Origin: Pantoea nemavictus
Lineage (GTDB): Bacteria > Pseudomonadota > Gammaproteobacteria > Enterobacterales > Enterobacteriaceae
DNA: 64,000 bases
Assembly: GCF_037479095.1 (NCBI RefSeq)
Contig: NZ_JBBGZW010000002.1
Location: 186,001-250,000, forward strand
Reading direction: 5' to 3'
Both the position numbers and the translations under genes were made by a program. Under the pieces are notes generated by a model, which was given only the letters and a program-made list of their open reading frames with translations, made no database searches and was not told where the DNA came from. This document shows positions 1 to 8,028 of the stretch, one piece after another; the first letter of the stretch is position 1; each line of letters opens with the position of its first letter.

Positions 1-386
1 TGCCGCACCGTGCCGACCACGTCATAACCCTGCAGCGCGGCATGCACCAGATGCGGGATCTCCTCCGGCGGGTTTTGCAGATCGGCATCCAGCGTAATGA
101 TCACATCGCCACTGACGTGGCTGAAACCGGCCATAATCGCCGAGTGTTGACCGTAATTACGATTTAGCAACACGCCGACCACGTGGCTGCCGGGCATATC
201 CGCCGCATCGGCGATCATCTCGCCGGAGCGATCGCTGCTGCCGTCATCTACCAGCAAAATTTCATAATCGAGCCCCAATCCCGCGCAGGCCGCGTCGGTG
301 CGACGCAGCAGTTCCGGCAGGCTCTCCTGCTCGTTATAGACTGGGATCACCACGGATACTTTACGAATCGCTTTCTCATCCAGCAT
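1..386 (-). CDS. arnC: ArnC-like undecaprenyl-phosphate Ara4FN transferase, N-terminal part (cut by window start)
   Basis: The first 128 residues are visible and the gene runs off the window. The protein opens with a GT2 fold ([15 protein letters not shown]) followed by the LLVDDGSSD and [12 protein letters not shown] motifs typical of ArnC/DPM-type membrane glycosyltransferases. ArnC moves 4-deoxy-4-formamido-L-arabinose from UDP onto undecaprenyl phosphate for lipid A modification and polymyxin resistance. The ATG lies 1 nt after the arnB stop, so the two genes are translationally coupled and form the usual arnBC order. The C-terminal membrane segments lie outside the window. A different GT2 such as GtrB is possible from sequence alone, but the arnB neighbour makes ArnC the best call. 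Confidence 0.93.
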   Translation of the reverse strand, partial: MLDEKAIRKVSVVIPVYNEQESLPELLRRTDAACAGLGLDYEILLVDDGSSDRSGEMIADAADMPGSHVVGVLLNRNYGQHSAIMAGFSHVSGDVIITLDADLQNPPEEIPHLVHAALQGYDVVGTVR

Positions 387-387
387 G

Positions 388-1524
388 TCAAACTCCAGCA
401 ATCTGACGTAACGCGTTAACCACGCGAGCGACGTCCTCGTCGCGCATATCAGGGAACAACGGTATTGAGCAGATGCGATCGCTGTTCCATTCGGTATTCG
501 GCAGCGATAGCTGCGGATAGCGCCCGCGGTAATATTTGTGCGTGTGGGCCGCGCGGAAATGCAGCCCGGTGCCGATATCCTGGGCTTTTAATGCTTCCAT
601 CAGCGCATCACGGCTGATGCCGCACTGCGCTTCATCGACGCGAATGATGAACAGGTGCCAGGCGTGCTGATGTGGCCAGCCAGGCTGCGCCAGCGGCATA
701 AATGGCGTATCCGCCAACTCGGAAAGATAGCGCTGTGCGATGGCGGCACGGCGTTGGTTAATAGCGGGCAACTTCTTCAATTGAACCAGCGCAATAGCGG
801 CGCTGATATCCGGCAGGTTGTATTTAAAGCCAGGCATGATCACTTCCGCCTGTGGTTTGCGCCCGTGCGTATGTCGGTCGTAGGCATCCACGCCTAAGCC
901 GTGGAACTTCAGGCTGCGCATCCGATCGGCCAATGCCGCATCATCCGTCACAATTAAGCCACCTTCGGCGCAGGTCATATTTTTAATGGCGTGGAACGAG
1001 AAGATGGCGGTGCCCTGATGACCGACGTGCTGCCCCTGGTAGTAACAACCCGCCGCGTGGGCTGCATCTTCAATGACCGCGATACCGTGCCGCGCGCCAA
1101 TGGCACGAATGGCGTCCATATCGGCCGGCGCACCGGCGTAATGCACCGGAATAATGGCGCGAGTTCGCGGGGTGATGGCCGCTTCGATCTGCTCCGGCGT
1201 TACCATTAAGGTGTCTCGATCGATATCTATCATCACCGGTGTGGCACCCAGCAGCGTGATGATATTGAGCGTGGAGACCCAGGTCAGTGAAGGCGTAATC
1301 ACTTCATCGCCGGGCTGAATGGCCAGCGCCAGCAGCGCAACGTGCATGCCGGCGGTCGCGGAGCTGACGGCAATCGCATGTTGATTGCCGGTCAGCTGGC
1401 AAAAGGCCTGTTCCAGTTCTGCGTTTTTCGGTCCGGTGGTAATCCAACCTGATTCAAATACCGCTTTGACCGCTGCTAACTCTTCTTCGCCAAGGGAAGG
1501 GCGTGAAAAGGGTAAAAAATTCAT
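388..1524 (-). CDS. arnB: UDP-4-amino-4-deoxy-L-arabinose-oxoglutarate aminotransferase ArnB
   Basis: 378 residues, full length for ArnB. This PLP enzyme of the DegT/DnrJ/EryC1 family aminates UDP-4-keto-arabinose to UDP-L-Ara4N in the cytoplasm. The PLP lysine is K181 in the [11 protein letters not shown] motif, and the N-terminal [11 protein letters not shown] and EDAAHAAG motifs fit the family. It is the first gene of the arn operon and is followed 1 nt later by arnC. The start ATG has an AAGG Shine-Dalgarno about 7 nt upstream. A PmrA/BasR-type box lies about 170 bp upstream, between this gene and the divergent small gene, and probably drives polymyxin-responsive expression. Confidence 0.96.
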   Translation of the reverse strand: MNFLPFSRPSLGEEELAAVKAVFESGWITTGPKNAELEQAFCQLTGNQHAIAVSSATAGMHVALLALAIQPGDEVITPSLTWVSTLNIITLLGATPVMIDIDRDTLMVTPEQIEAAITPRTRAIIPVHYAGAPADMDAIRAIGARHGIAVIEDAAHAAGCYYQGQHVGHQGTAIFSFHAIKNMTCAEGGLIVTDDAALADRMRSLKFHGLGVDAYDRHTHGRKPQAEVIMPGFKYNLPDISAAIALVQLKKLPAINQRRAAIAQRYLSELADTPFMPLAQPGWPHQHAWHLFIIRVDEAQCGISRDALMEALKAQDIGTGLHFRAAHTHKYYRGRYPQLSLPNTEWNSDRICSIPLFPDMRDEDVARVVNALRQIAGV

Positions 1525-1664
1525 AGCATTACCTTGGATTTAAGTGTTTTTTACGACCATGCAATCCAAAATACGCCGGTAAACTTAACGCAACATTAAA
1601 TGGGTCAGGTGCTCAATGGCCTTTTTCTGACACGTTGAAGGTTGGTAGAGGAAAAGTCGCATTT

Positions 1665-1678
1665 GCTCATTATTGAGC
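1665..1678. repeat. Short inverted repeat in the arnB leader
   Basis: GCTCA-TTAT-TGAGC is a perfect 5-bp inverted repeat next to the PmrA-type box on the arnB side. It may be an operator, a transcript hairpin or chance. No T-tract follows, so it is not called a terminator. Confidence 0.35.
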
Positions 1679-1694
1679 ATGAACCAGCACTGTT

Positions 1695-1727
1695 CTTAAG
1701 GTTATCCTAAGGTTTTAACCCTATACT
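1695..1727. promoter_or_regulatory. Putative PmrA (BasR) box with -10 element, shared divergent region
   Basis: CTTAAG (1695-1700), 5 nt, then CCTAAG (1706-1711) matches the PmrA direct-repeat pattern (YTTAAK-N5-YTTAAK). Because CTTAAG is self-complementary the box can be read on both strands. Ten nt downstream on the plus strand is TATACT (1722-1727), a good -10 for the small gene. On the minus strand the same box lies upstream of arnB, with CAATAAT-like sequence as a candidate -10. Regulation by PmrA is inferred from the motif and the known control of arn operons. Confidence 0.62.
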
Positions 1728-1766
1728 GAGTCAGGTTATGTCTTATAACGACTGGAGGAGATGGCG

Positions 1767-1976
1767 ATGAGTAACGCGACAGACAGACTTTCTCAGGCTG
1801 CACTGCGCCGCCACCATATTGGCGTTAAGACCAAAGGGTTACGTTATCGCGGCGATCTCTATGTGTTTCGCTTTAATGCCGATCACTATGATGTGTTTCT
1901 CAATAACGACCGCATCATGTCGCTTGCCACCAGTAATGTGCAGGAAGCCATTCAGCTGTTTAAACAGCAGTCTTAA
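1767..1976 (+). CDS. Small protein of unknown function, divergent from arnB
   Basis: 69 residues from the ATG at 1767. An ATG at 1761 is in frame, but GGAGG at 1755-1759 sits only 1 nt from it and 7 nt from 1767, so 1767 is the better start. The protein is soluble, basic at the N-terminus (RRHHIGVKTKGLRYRG) and has alternating segments (DLYVFRFNADHYDVFLNNDRIMSL) suggesting a small beta-sheet followed by a helix. I do not recognise the family. It is transcribed away from arnB with TATACT and a PmrA-type box just upstream, so it may belong to the PmrA regulon. No transmembrane segment is visible, unlike the short membrane peptide PmrR. Confidence 0.72.
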   Translation: MSNATDRLSQAALRRHHIGVKTKGLRYRGDLYVFRFNADHYDVFLNNDRIMSLATSNVQEAIQLFKQQS

Positions 1977-2116
1977 AGATTTTGAACGAGCTGATTCTCG
2001 AGCCCGCTCTGCAATTCTGATGTAAGCCGCTGCAACCTCCCTTTTCCTCTCGCACTACTGCTCGCTACGGCGTAACGTCTCGGCACCAATGAGCTGGGTG
2101 GTGCGGAGTAGCGGCA

Positions 2117-2884
2117 ATGGAATGGGAATATGGGTTAATTGGCAGTTTGCTGGGGTTGTCGGTTGGCAGCTTTCTCAATGTGGTGATCTATCGTTTGCCG
2201 CGGCAATTGCTGCAACCGGGCTTAGCGCTCAGTTTGTTCTACCCACCTTCTCATTGTCCAAATTGTGCTACCCCCTTGCGCTGGCGCGACAATATTCCGC
2301 TGCTGAGCTGGCTGCTGCTGTGCGGAAAATGTCGGTATTGCCGTGGCGAAATTAGCGGGCGTTATCCACAGGTCGAGTTGTTAACGGCACTTTTAACGCT
2401 GCTGTTTATCTGGCTTTTACCTTTCACTCTGCACTTGCTGACCGCGTTGCTATTGCTGTGGGCGCTAATAGTCCTCGCCTTGATCGACCTCGAACATTTG
2501 CTGTTGCCCGATGTGATTACGCTGCCTTTACTTTGGGCCGGTCTGCTGTTTAAAACCCTCGGCTGGCTGCCAGGTTCGTTACACGAAGCCGTATTAGGTG
2601 CCATCGCCGGATACGCCGTTTTATGGCTCTTAGCCGCCGTATATCAACAAATTAGAGGCATTGACGCGCTAGGAATGGGTGATGCAAAACTGCTGGCAGC
2701 GATGGGCGCCTGGCTAGGCTGGCCACTTTTACCCTCCGTGCTGTTATTCGCTTCGGCTGGCGCTATTTTATGTGTTTTGATTGCCAGAATGGCCTGGCGG
2801 CGCGAGCTCAATCACGCTATCGCCTTTGGTCCATGGATCGCCTTAGCGGCTATAAGTCACTTTATTCATTCGATTATTTTTTAA
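2117..2884 (+). CDS. Type IV prepilin peptidase / N-methyltransferase (PilD/GspO/HopD type), orphan
   Basis: 255 residues, polytopic. The N-terminal SFLNVVIYRLP motif is followed by a zinc-type CxxC...CxxC cluster (C47, C50, C69, C72) of the methylase domain. The two catalytic aspartates of the A24 peptidase are visible in ALIDLEHLLLPD (D123) and GMGDAKL (D188). At least six hydrophobic segments follow the cysteine region. The family cleaves and N-methylates type IV pilin and type II secretion pseudopilin leaders at the inner membrane. No pilin or secretion gene lies nearby, so it either serves distant loci or is a relic like HopD. The CGGAG at 2104-2108 supports the ATG at 2117. Confidence 0.9.
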   Translation: MEWEYGLIGSLLGLSVGSFLNVVIYRLPRQLLQPGLALSLFYPPSHCPNCATPLRWRDNIPLLSWLLLCGKCRYCRGEISGRYPQVELLTALLTLLFIWLLPFTLHLLTALLLLWALIVLALIDLEHLLLPDVITLPLLWAGLLFKTLGWLPGSLHEAVLGAIAGYAVLWLLAAVYQQIRGIDALGMGDAKLLAAMGAWLGWPLLPSVLLFASAGAILCVLIARMAWRRELNHAIAFGPWIALAAISHFIHSIIF

Positions 2885-2980
2885 CCACCCCATTGGCGGT
2901 GCGAAATTAAGCGGCCAATTTCTGGCCAACGCCCTGATTCATATATGGAAAGAGTAAACAAATCTAAACAAAATTAATCA

Positions 2981-3009
2981 TTGTGATGTAGGTCAAAAGG
3001 CTCTATATT
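2981..3009 (+). promoter_or_regulatory. Sigma-70-type promoter for the dat-ddc operon
   Basis: TTGTGA (2981-2986) and TATATT (3004-3009) are separated by 17 nt, placing transcription start about 75 nt before the dat ATG. The surrounding 2885-3090 stretch is AT-rich. TGTGA inside the -35 resembles one half of a CRP site, but no second half is evident. Confidence 0.6.
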
Positions 3010-3090
3010 GGCCGCGTTTTTTCACAGCTGTTACTTTTTTGTTCAATTAGTCAATTGGCGAGCCATACGAGCCCCGGTTGAAGGAGAGAT

Positions 3091-4476
3091 ATGATGACGG
3101 ATAAAGTCCGTATTGATAGTTTTGGTGCCAATGCATTCAACGGAAACAACGACGCATTCTTAGCCCGTCAGGCTGAGTTTGAATCTAACGTTAGGAGTTA
3201 CCCGCGCAAATTGCCTTTAGCGATCGCTAAAGCCCATGGCGTGTGGATCACAGATGTTGAGAATAAACAATATCTTGACTGTCTGGCTGGCGCAGGGACG
3301 CTGGCACTGGGTCATAACCATCCTGATGTTCTTCAGAGCATACAAAATGTCATTACCAGCGGCTTGCCGTTACATACTCTTGATCTGACTACGCCTCTTA
3401 AAGATCAGTTCTCTGAATCTCTGCTCTCGCTGCTGCCTGGCCAGGGTAAGGATTATTGCCTGCAGTTCACCGGTCCTTCCGGTGCCGATGCCGTTGAAGC
3501 CGCGCTGAAACTGGCGAAGAAAGCCACCGGCCGTAGCGGTGTGATCAGCTTCTCTGGCGGCTACCACGGTATGACGCACGGCGCGCTGTCCGTCACCGGT
3601 AACCTGGCGCCTAAAGAGGCGGTTGATGGCATGATGCCAGAAGTCCAGTTCATGCCTTACCCGCACCAGTATCGCTGCCCGCTCGGCATCGGTGGTGAAG
3701 CCGGCGTTAAAGCGCTGACTTACTACTTCGATAACCTGATCAACGACGTGGAAAGCGGCGTGCGCAAGCCTGCGGCAGTTATCCTTGAAGCCGTTCAGGG
3801 CGAAGGCGGCGTGAACCCAGCGCCAGCTGAGTGGCTGCAACGTATCCGTAAAGTGACTCAGGAACACGGCATTCTGCTGATTCTTGACGAAATTCAGGCT
3901 GGCTTTGCCCGTACCGGTAAATTCTTCGCCTTCGAACACGCGGGTATCGAACCAGACATCATTGTGATGTCTAAAGCGGTCGGCGGCGGTCTGCCACTGG
4001 CGGTGCTGGGCATCAAAAAGCAGTTCGACGTTTGGTCTCCAGGTCACCACACCGGCACCTTCCGTGGTAACCAGCTGGCGATGGCCACCGGCCTGACCAC
4101 GCTGAAAATCCTGAAAGAGCAGGATATCGCGGGCAAAGTTGCGGCGCAGGGCGAATGGCTGAAAGCGCAGTTGACCGCTATGCAGAAGCGCTTCCCGGTG
4201 ATTGGTCACGTTCGCGGTCTCGGCATGATGATCGGTATTGAGATCGTTAAACCGAACGAAGCGGCAGACCACATGGGCAGCTTCCCGGCAGACGGCGAAC
4301 TCTCTGCGCTGCTGCAGAAGAAGTGCTTCGAAGCAGGTCTGATTCTGGAGCGCGGTGGCCGTCATGGCGCAGTGTTGCGTCTGCTGCCTTCACTGCTGAT
4401 CACCAACGATGAGCTGGCGATTTTCCTGGATAAATTTGAGCAGGCGCTGATTGGCGCTGGCGTCAAACCTGTTTGA
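3091..4476 (+). CDS. dat: Diaminobutyrate-2-oxoglutarate aminotransferase
   Basis: 461 residues, the usual Dat length. This class III PLP aminotransferase makes L-2,4-diaminobutyrate from aspartate semialdehyde using glutamate as amino donor. [21 protein letters not shown], the [12 protein letters not shown] motif and the PLP lysine K295 in [11 protein letters not shown] are all present. The start is ATGATG with AAGGAG at 3081-3086, and either ATG is possible. It lies 12 nt before ddc, forming the classic dat-ddc pair that leads to 1,3-diaminopropane. Similarity to ectoine EctB is expected, but the long N-terminal region and the decarboxylase partner favour Dat. Confidence 0.95.
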   Translation: MMTDKVRIDSFGANAFNGNNDAFLARQAEFESNVRSYPRKLPLAIAKAHGVWITDVENKQYLDCLAGAGTLALGHNHPDVLQSIQNVITSGLPLHTLDLTTPLKDQFSESLLSLLPGQGKDYCLQFTGPSGADAVEAALKLAKKATGRSGVISFSGGYHGMTHGALSVTGNLAPKEAVDGMMPEVQFMPYPHQYRCPLGIGGEAGVKALTYYFDNLINDVESGVRKPAAVILEAVQGEGGVNPAPAEWLQRIRKVTQEHGILLILDEIQAGFARTGKFFAFEHAGIEPDIIVMSKAVGGGLPLAVLGIKKQFDVWSPGHHTGTFRGNQLAMATGLTTLKILKEQDIAGKVAAQGEWLKAQLTAMQKRFPVIGHVRGLGMMIGIEIVKPNEAADHMGSFPADGELSALLQKKCFEAGLILERGGRHGAVLRLLPSLLITNDELAIFLDKFEQALIGAGVKPV

Positions 4477-4488
4477 TTGGAAGAGTAA

Positions 4489-5955
4489 ATGTCTGAAGTA
4501 AACCCGATTCTGGCCGCCTCTGCATCGAGCATTGAGGCTTACCAGCAGGCGATTGCCCAAAGCAGCGCCGCGGTTGTGCAGTGGCTGCAACAGCCTGAGA
4601 TGTATCAAGGCAAAACGGTTGCCGAACTGCGCGAGCGTATCACGCTCGACTTCAATCCAAACGGCCTGGGTAACCAGGCCGCGATTGAACGCGCGATTGA
4701 ATATTTCCTGAAAGATAGCCTTTCAGTGCATCACCCACAGTGTGTGGCGCACCTGCACTGCCCTAGCCTGGTGGTAAGCCAGGCGGCTGAAGTGCTGATT
4801 AACGCCACCAATCAGAGTATGGATTCGTGGGATCAGAGCCCTTCTGCCACCATCATAGAGATCAAACTGATCGAGTGGTTGCGTGCACAGGTTGGTTATC
4901 CGGCTGGCGATGCGGGTGTCTTCACCAGCGGCGGCACACAGAGCAATCTGATGGGCCTGATGCTGGCGCGTGATGCGTTCTATCAGCGTCAGGGGCACTC
5001 GGTGCAACAGCACGGCATTACTGGCGATCTGCGTAAGATCAAAGTGCTGTGCTCGGAAAATGCGCACTTCTCCGTACAGAAGAACATGGCATTGCTCGGC
5101 CACGGCTATCAGTCTGTGGTGCAGGTGAAGTCCGATCAGTTTGCCCGTATGGATGTGTTAGACCTGAAAGCTAAACTGGCTCAGGCCGACGCTAACGGCG
5201 AACAGATCCTGGCTATCGTCGCAACCGCCGGTACCACCGATGCAGGTGCTATCGATCCGCTGCGTGAAATTGCCGGTATCGCTGCTGAACACAATATCTG
5301 GGTACACGTTGATGCAGCCTGGGGCGGCGCACTGCTGCTGTCCGAGAAGTATCGTGACTATCTTGACGGCCTGGAACTGGTGGATTCTGTCACGCTGGAC
5401 TTCCACAAACAGTATTTCCAGACCATCAGCTGCGGTGCCTTCCTGTTGAAAGATGAGCGTCACTACGAGCTGATGCGCTATCAAGCGGCTTACCTGAACT
5501 CTGAGTTTGACGAAGAGGCTGGCGTACCGAATCTGGTATCCAAATCACTGCAGACCACGCGTCGTTTCGATGCGCTGAAACTGTGGATGGGCCTGGAAGC
5601 GCTGGGTCAGAAACAGTATGCCGCGATCATTGATCACGGTGTTACCCTGGCACAGGAAGTGGCGAAGTTTGTCACCTCTGAACCGCGTCTGGAGCTGGTG
5701 ATGCAGCCACAGTTGGCTAGCGTACTGTTCCGCTACCGTCCTGAGCAACTGACTGATACCGCGCAGATTGCGCTGTTCAACCAGCGCATCGGCGATGCGC
5801 TACTGGATTCAGGCCGTGCCAACGTCGGCGTGACCGAGAACCAGGGCGTAACTTGCCTGAAGTTGACGTTGCTGAATCCAACCGTGACGCTCGAGGATGT
5901 TAAAGTCCTGCTGGCGCTGGTTGAAAAAACGGCAAATCAGCTGCTGAACGCGTAA
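4489..5955 (+). CDS. ddc: L-2,4-diaminobutyrate decarboxylase
   Basis: 488 residues, group II PLP decarboxylase. It decarboxylates L-2,4-diaminobutyrate to 1,3-diaminopropane, completing the route begun by Dat. Motifs include SWDQSPSATIIE, GVFTSGGTQSNLMGL, the HVDAAWGGA aspartate segment and the Schiff-base lysine K307 in LDFHKQYF. The HKQ form is typical of diaminobutyrate decarboxylases rather than glutamate decarboxylases. A GGAAGAG ribosome site precedes the ATG 12 nt after the dat stop. The gene ends in tandem TAA stops followed by a strong terminator. 1,3-Diaminopropane feeds norspermidine-type polyamines or siderophore parts in other bacteria, but neither is encoded here. Confidence 0.95.
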   Translation: MSEVNPILAASASSIEAYQQAIAQSSAAVVQWLQQPEMYQGKTVAELRERITLDFNPNGLGNQAAIERAIEYFLKDSLSVHHPQCVAHLHCPSLVVSQAAEVLINATNQSMDSWDQSPSATIIEIKLIEWLRAQVGYPAGDAGVFTSGGTQSNLMGLMLARDAFYQRQGHSVQQHGITGDLRKIKVLCSENAHFSVQKNMALLGHGYQSVVQVKSDQFARMDVLDLKAKLAQADANGEQILAIVATAGTTDAGAIDPLREIAGIAAEHNIWVHVDAAWGGALLLSEKYRDYLDGLELVDSVTLDFHKQYFQTISCGAFLLKDERHYELMRYQAAYLNSEFDEEAGVPNLVSKSLQTTRRFDALKLWMGLEALGQKQYAAIIDHGVTLAQEVAKFVTSEPRLELVMQPQLASVLFRYRPEQLTDTAQIALFNQRIGDALLDSGRANVGVTENQGVTCLKLTLLNPTVTLEDVKVLLALVEKTANQLLNA

Positions 5956-5972
5956 TAACCTGTGATGCGAAA

Positions 5973-6006
5973 AGCCGATAACTGGCAACGGTTATCGGCT
6001 TTTTTA
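5973..6006 (+). terminator. Rho-independent terminator of dat-ddc
   Basis: AGCCGATAAC (5973-5982) pairs perfectly with GTTATCGGCT (5991-6000) around an 8-nt loop, followed by a T-tract (6000-6006) and preceded by an A run. It lies 18 nt after the ddc stop and may also end the converging LysR transcript. Confidence 0.92.
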
Positions 6007-6046
6007 TTGGCCTTTAGCCGTGGTCGTCGCGGCTATTGTTTGCTGA

Positions 6047-6964
6047 TTAATCTACAGACGTCTGAGCATTAAGCTCGCGCACATAATCAAGAAATGCTTG
6101 CAGCGGCGCGGGGATTAGGCGACGCCCGTTGTAGTAGAGCCATAAGCCGGAAAAGCTTTGCCACCATTGCGGCAAAATCGGCTGCAGGCTGCCATCGTTG
6201 AGCGCCGGTTTGATCCAATCTTCAAACAGATACACTACGCCGCAACCGGCAATCGCCGCTTCCACCGTCAAATCCATTGCTGCGCCAATGCTACAAATGA
6301 GCGGCCCCTGCGGCTGCAGGCGGACGGTTTCCTCGCCGTAGGTAAATTCCCACTCGGCCACCACGCCCGTCGCATAGCGCCCGTACAAACAGCGATGCTG
6401 CATCAGTTCGCGCGGATGCTGCGGCGTACCAAACTGCGCCAGATAGCCGGGCGATGCCGCCGCGGCGAAACGCTGGGTGCGAGGTCCAATCGGCAGCGCC
6501 ACCATATCCTGCTCCAGATGATCGTCGTAACGAATCCCTGCATCGCAGCTCTCGCGGAACACATCCTGCACGTTACTTTCTGCTACCACTTCCAGCTGGA
6601 TATCCGGATAGCGCTGCAGAAAGCCCGGCACAATCGCCGGTAACACGATGCGTGCCGCGCTCACCGGTACGTTCAGACGTAAAGTGCCGCCCGGCGTATC
6701 GCGGAAATTATTTAGCGCATCCAGTGCGGCATCCTCTTCATTCATTGCGGGCAGTAAGCGCGACATCAGCGCCCTGCCGGCTTCGGTTAACGCTACCGTT
6801 CGCGTGGTGCGATTGAACAACCGTACGCCGAGCTGCTCTTCAGCGCGCCGTACCGCATCACTCAAGCGCGACGGGTTACTGCCGGTCATCCGTGCCGCTT
6901 CACGAAATCCACCTGCTTTTGCTACTGCTACGACTGCGTGAAGCAGTGCGATATCCAGCGCCAT
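6047..6964 (-). CDS. LysR-family transcriptional regulator (next to PdxI-like reductase)
   Basis: 305 residues. An N-terminal winged helix-turn-helix (about residues 8-65, AVVAVAKAGGFREAARMTG and the RRAEEQLGVRLFNRTTRTVALTEAG wing) is followed by a periplasmic-binding-like effector domain from about residue 90. It is divergent from the aldo/keto reductase gene with only 97 bp between them, so it most likely controls that gene and itself. The CrgA/DhcR-like subgroup is suggested by the YGRYATGVVAEWEF region. The ligand is unknown. Confidence 0.9.
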   Translation of the reverse strand: MALDIALLHAVVAVAKAGGFREAARMTGSNPSRLSDAVRRAEEQLGVRLFNRTTRTVALTEAGRALMSRLLPAMNEEDAALDALNNFRDTPGGTLRLNVPVSAARIVLPAIVPGFLQRYPDIQLEVVAESNVQDVFRESCDAGIRYDDHLEQDMVALPIGPRTQRFAAAASPGYLAQFGTPQHPRELMQHRCLYGRYATGVVAEWEFTYGEETVRLQPQGPLICSIGAAMDLTVEAAIAGCGVVYLFEDWIKPALNDGSLQPILPQWWQSFSGLWLYYNGRRLIPAPLQAFLDYVRELNAQTSVD

Positions 6965-7061
6965 TGTCCGTCACTCCGTACACTGTGTCCCGATTTGCAC
7001 GGATAGTTGCACAGCGACAGGGCGATTACAATCTCTCTACACACTGACCAAGGAGCTTTCC

Positions 7062-7925
7062 ATGTCTCATCCCGCAATGACTTATACACTTGGCGATCGC
7101 CAGGTTGCACGACTCGGTTACGGTGCCATGCAGTTGGCTGGCCCCGGCGTATTTGGTCCGCCGAAAGATGAAGCACGCGCTTTACAGGTGCTGCGCGATG
7201 CTATCGCCGCTGGCGTCAATCACATCGACACCAGTGACTTTTATGGCCCGCACATAACCAATCAGCTGATTAAAAAAGCGTTGCACCCTTACGCTGACGA
7301 TCTGGTGATCGTCACCAAAGTGGGCGCGCGTCGCGATGATAAAGGCGGCTGGCTGCCGGCATTTACGCCGGAAGCGCTGACGCAGGCGGTGGAAGATAAC
7401 CTGCGTAATCTCGGACTTGAGGTAATGGACGTGGTGAATCTGCGTTCGATGCTGGACGTGTATGGACCAAAAGAAGGTTCGCTGGAGCCGCAGGTTGAGG
7501 CAATGATCAAGCTGAAAGAGCGCGGTTTGATTCGTCATATCGGGCTCAGCAACGTTACCGCCAAACAAGTAGCCGATGCCCAGGCGATGACGCCGATTGC
7601 CTGCGTGCAGAACCTCTACAATCTGGCCAATCGCCAGGATGAAGCGCTAATCGATCAGCTGGCAGCACAAGGAATTGCTTACGTGCCGTTCTTCCCGCTG
7701 GGCGGTTTTTCACCGCTGCAGTCGGATCGGCTAACCGAAGTGGCGAACGAGTTGAACGTTACGCCGTTACAAGTCGCGCTGGCGTGGCTGCTGCAACGTT
7801 CACCGAACATTCTGCTGATTCCCGGCACCTCATCGCCAGAGCATTTGAAGCAGAATCTAGCGAGTCGTGAAGTGACGCTGTCTCAAGAAGTGGTTGAGCG
7901 TTTGGACAGCATCGGAAAGGCATAA
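7062..7925 (+). CDS. pdxI: Aldo/keto reductase, PdxI (YdbC)-like pyridoxal reductase
   Basis: 287 residues, colinear with E. coli PdxI/YdbC (RLGYGAMQLAGPGVFGPP, HIDTSDFYGPH, FFPLGGFSPLQ, LLQRSPNILLIPGTSS). PdxI reduces pyridoxal to pyridoxine with NADPH. The AKR tetrad is seen as D in DTSD, Y in FYGPH and K in VIVTKVG. The usual histidine strand reads VVNLRSM, as in the E. coli protein, so the histidine is replaced family-wide. AAGGAG lies 7 nt before the ATG. The divergent LysR gene is the likely regulator. The name rests on remembered similarity, and the substrate is inferred. Confidence 0.85.
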   Translation: MSHPAMTYTLGDRQVARLGYGAMQLAGPGVFGPPKDEARALQVLRDAIAAGVNHIDTSDFYGPHITNQLIKKALHPYADDLVIVTKVGARRDDKGGWLPAFTPEALTQAVEDNLRNLGLEVMDVVNLRSMLDVYGPKEGSLEPQVEAMIKLKERGLIRHIGLSNVTAKQVADAQAMTPIACVQNLYNLANRQDEALIDQLAAQGIAYVPFFPLGGFSPLQSDRLTEVANELNVTPLQVALAWLLQRSPNILLIPGTSSPEHLKQNLASREVTLSQEVVERLDSIGKA

Positions 7926-7935
7926 AGCACCTATC

Positions 7936-8013
7936 GTAGCGGCGCAATTTATTGCGCGATTTCTGGATGAGCAACGTGCCGCCATTAAAACGCGCGATAA
8001 ATCGCGCCGCTAC
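7936..8013. repeat. Pair of inverted short palindromic repeats (BIME-like, GTAGCGGCGC family)
   Basis: One unit (7936-7957) reads GTAGCGGCGCAATTTATTGC plus GC and the second (7992-8013) is the inverse orientation ending CGCCGCTAC. The pair is convergent and fills the gap between the PdxI-like and MocR genes, where it can fold into a long hairpin and may insulate the convergent transcripts. The same unit occurs at several other intergenic sites in this window. Confidence 0.88.
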
Positions 8014-8028
8014 AGTGTGTGTCATCGT

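Noticed and set aside
2981..2999. CRP site upstream of dat
   Set aside because: Only the TGTGA half is present; the expected TCACA half at the right spacing is missing.
3370..4365. 331-codon minus-strand reading frame
   Set aside because: It is the antisense shadow of dat, with no ribosome site and no recognisable protein features; the plus frame is a clear aminotransferase.
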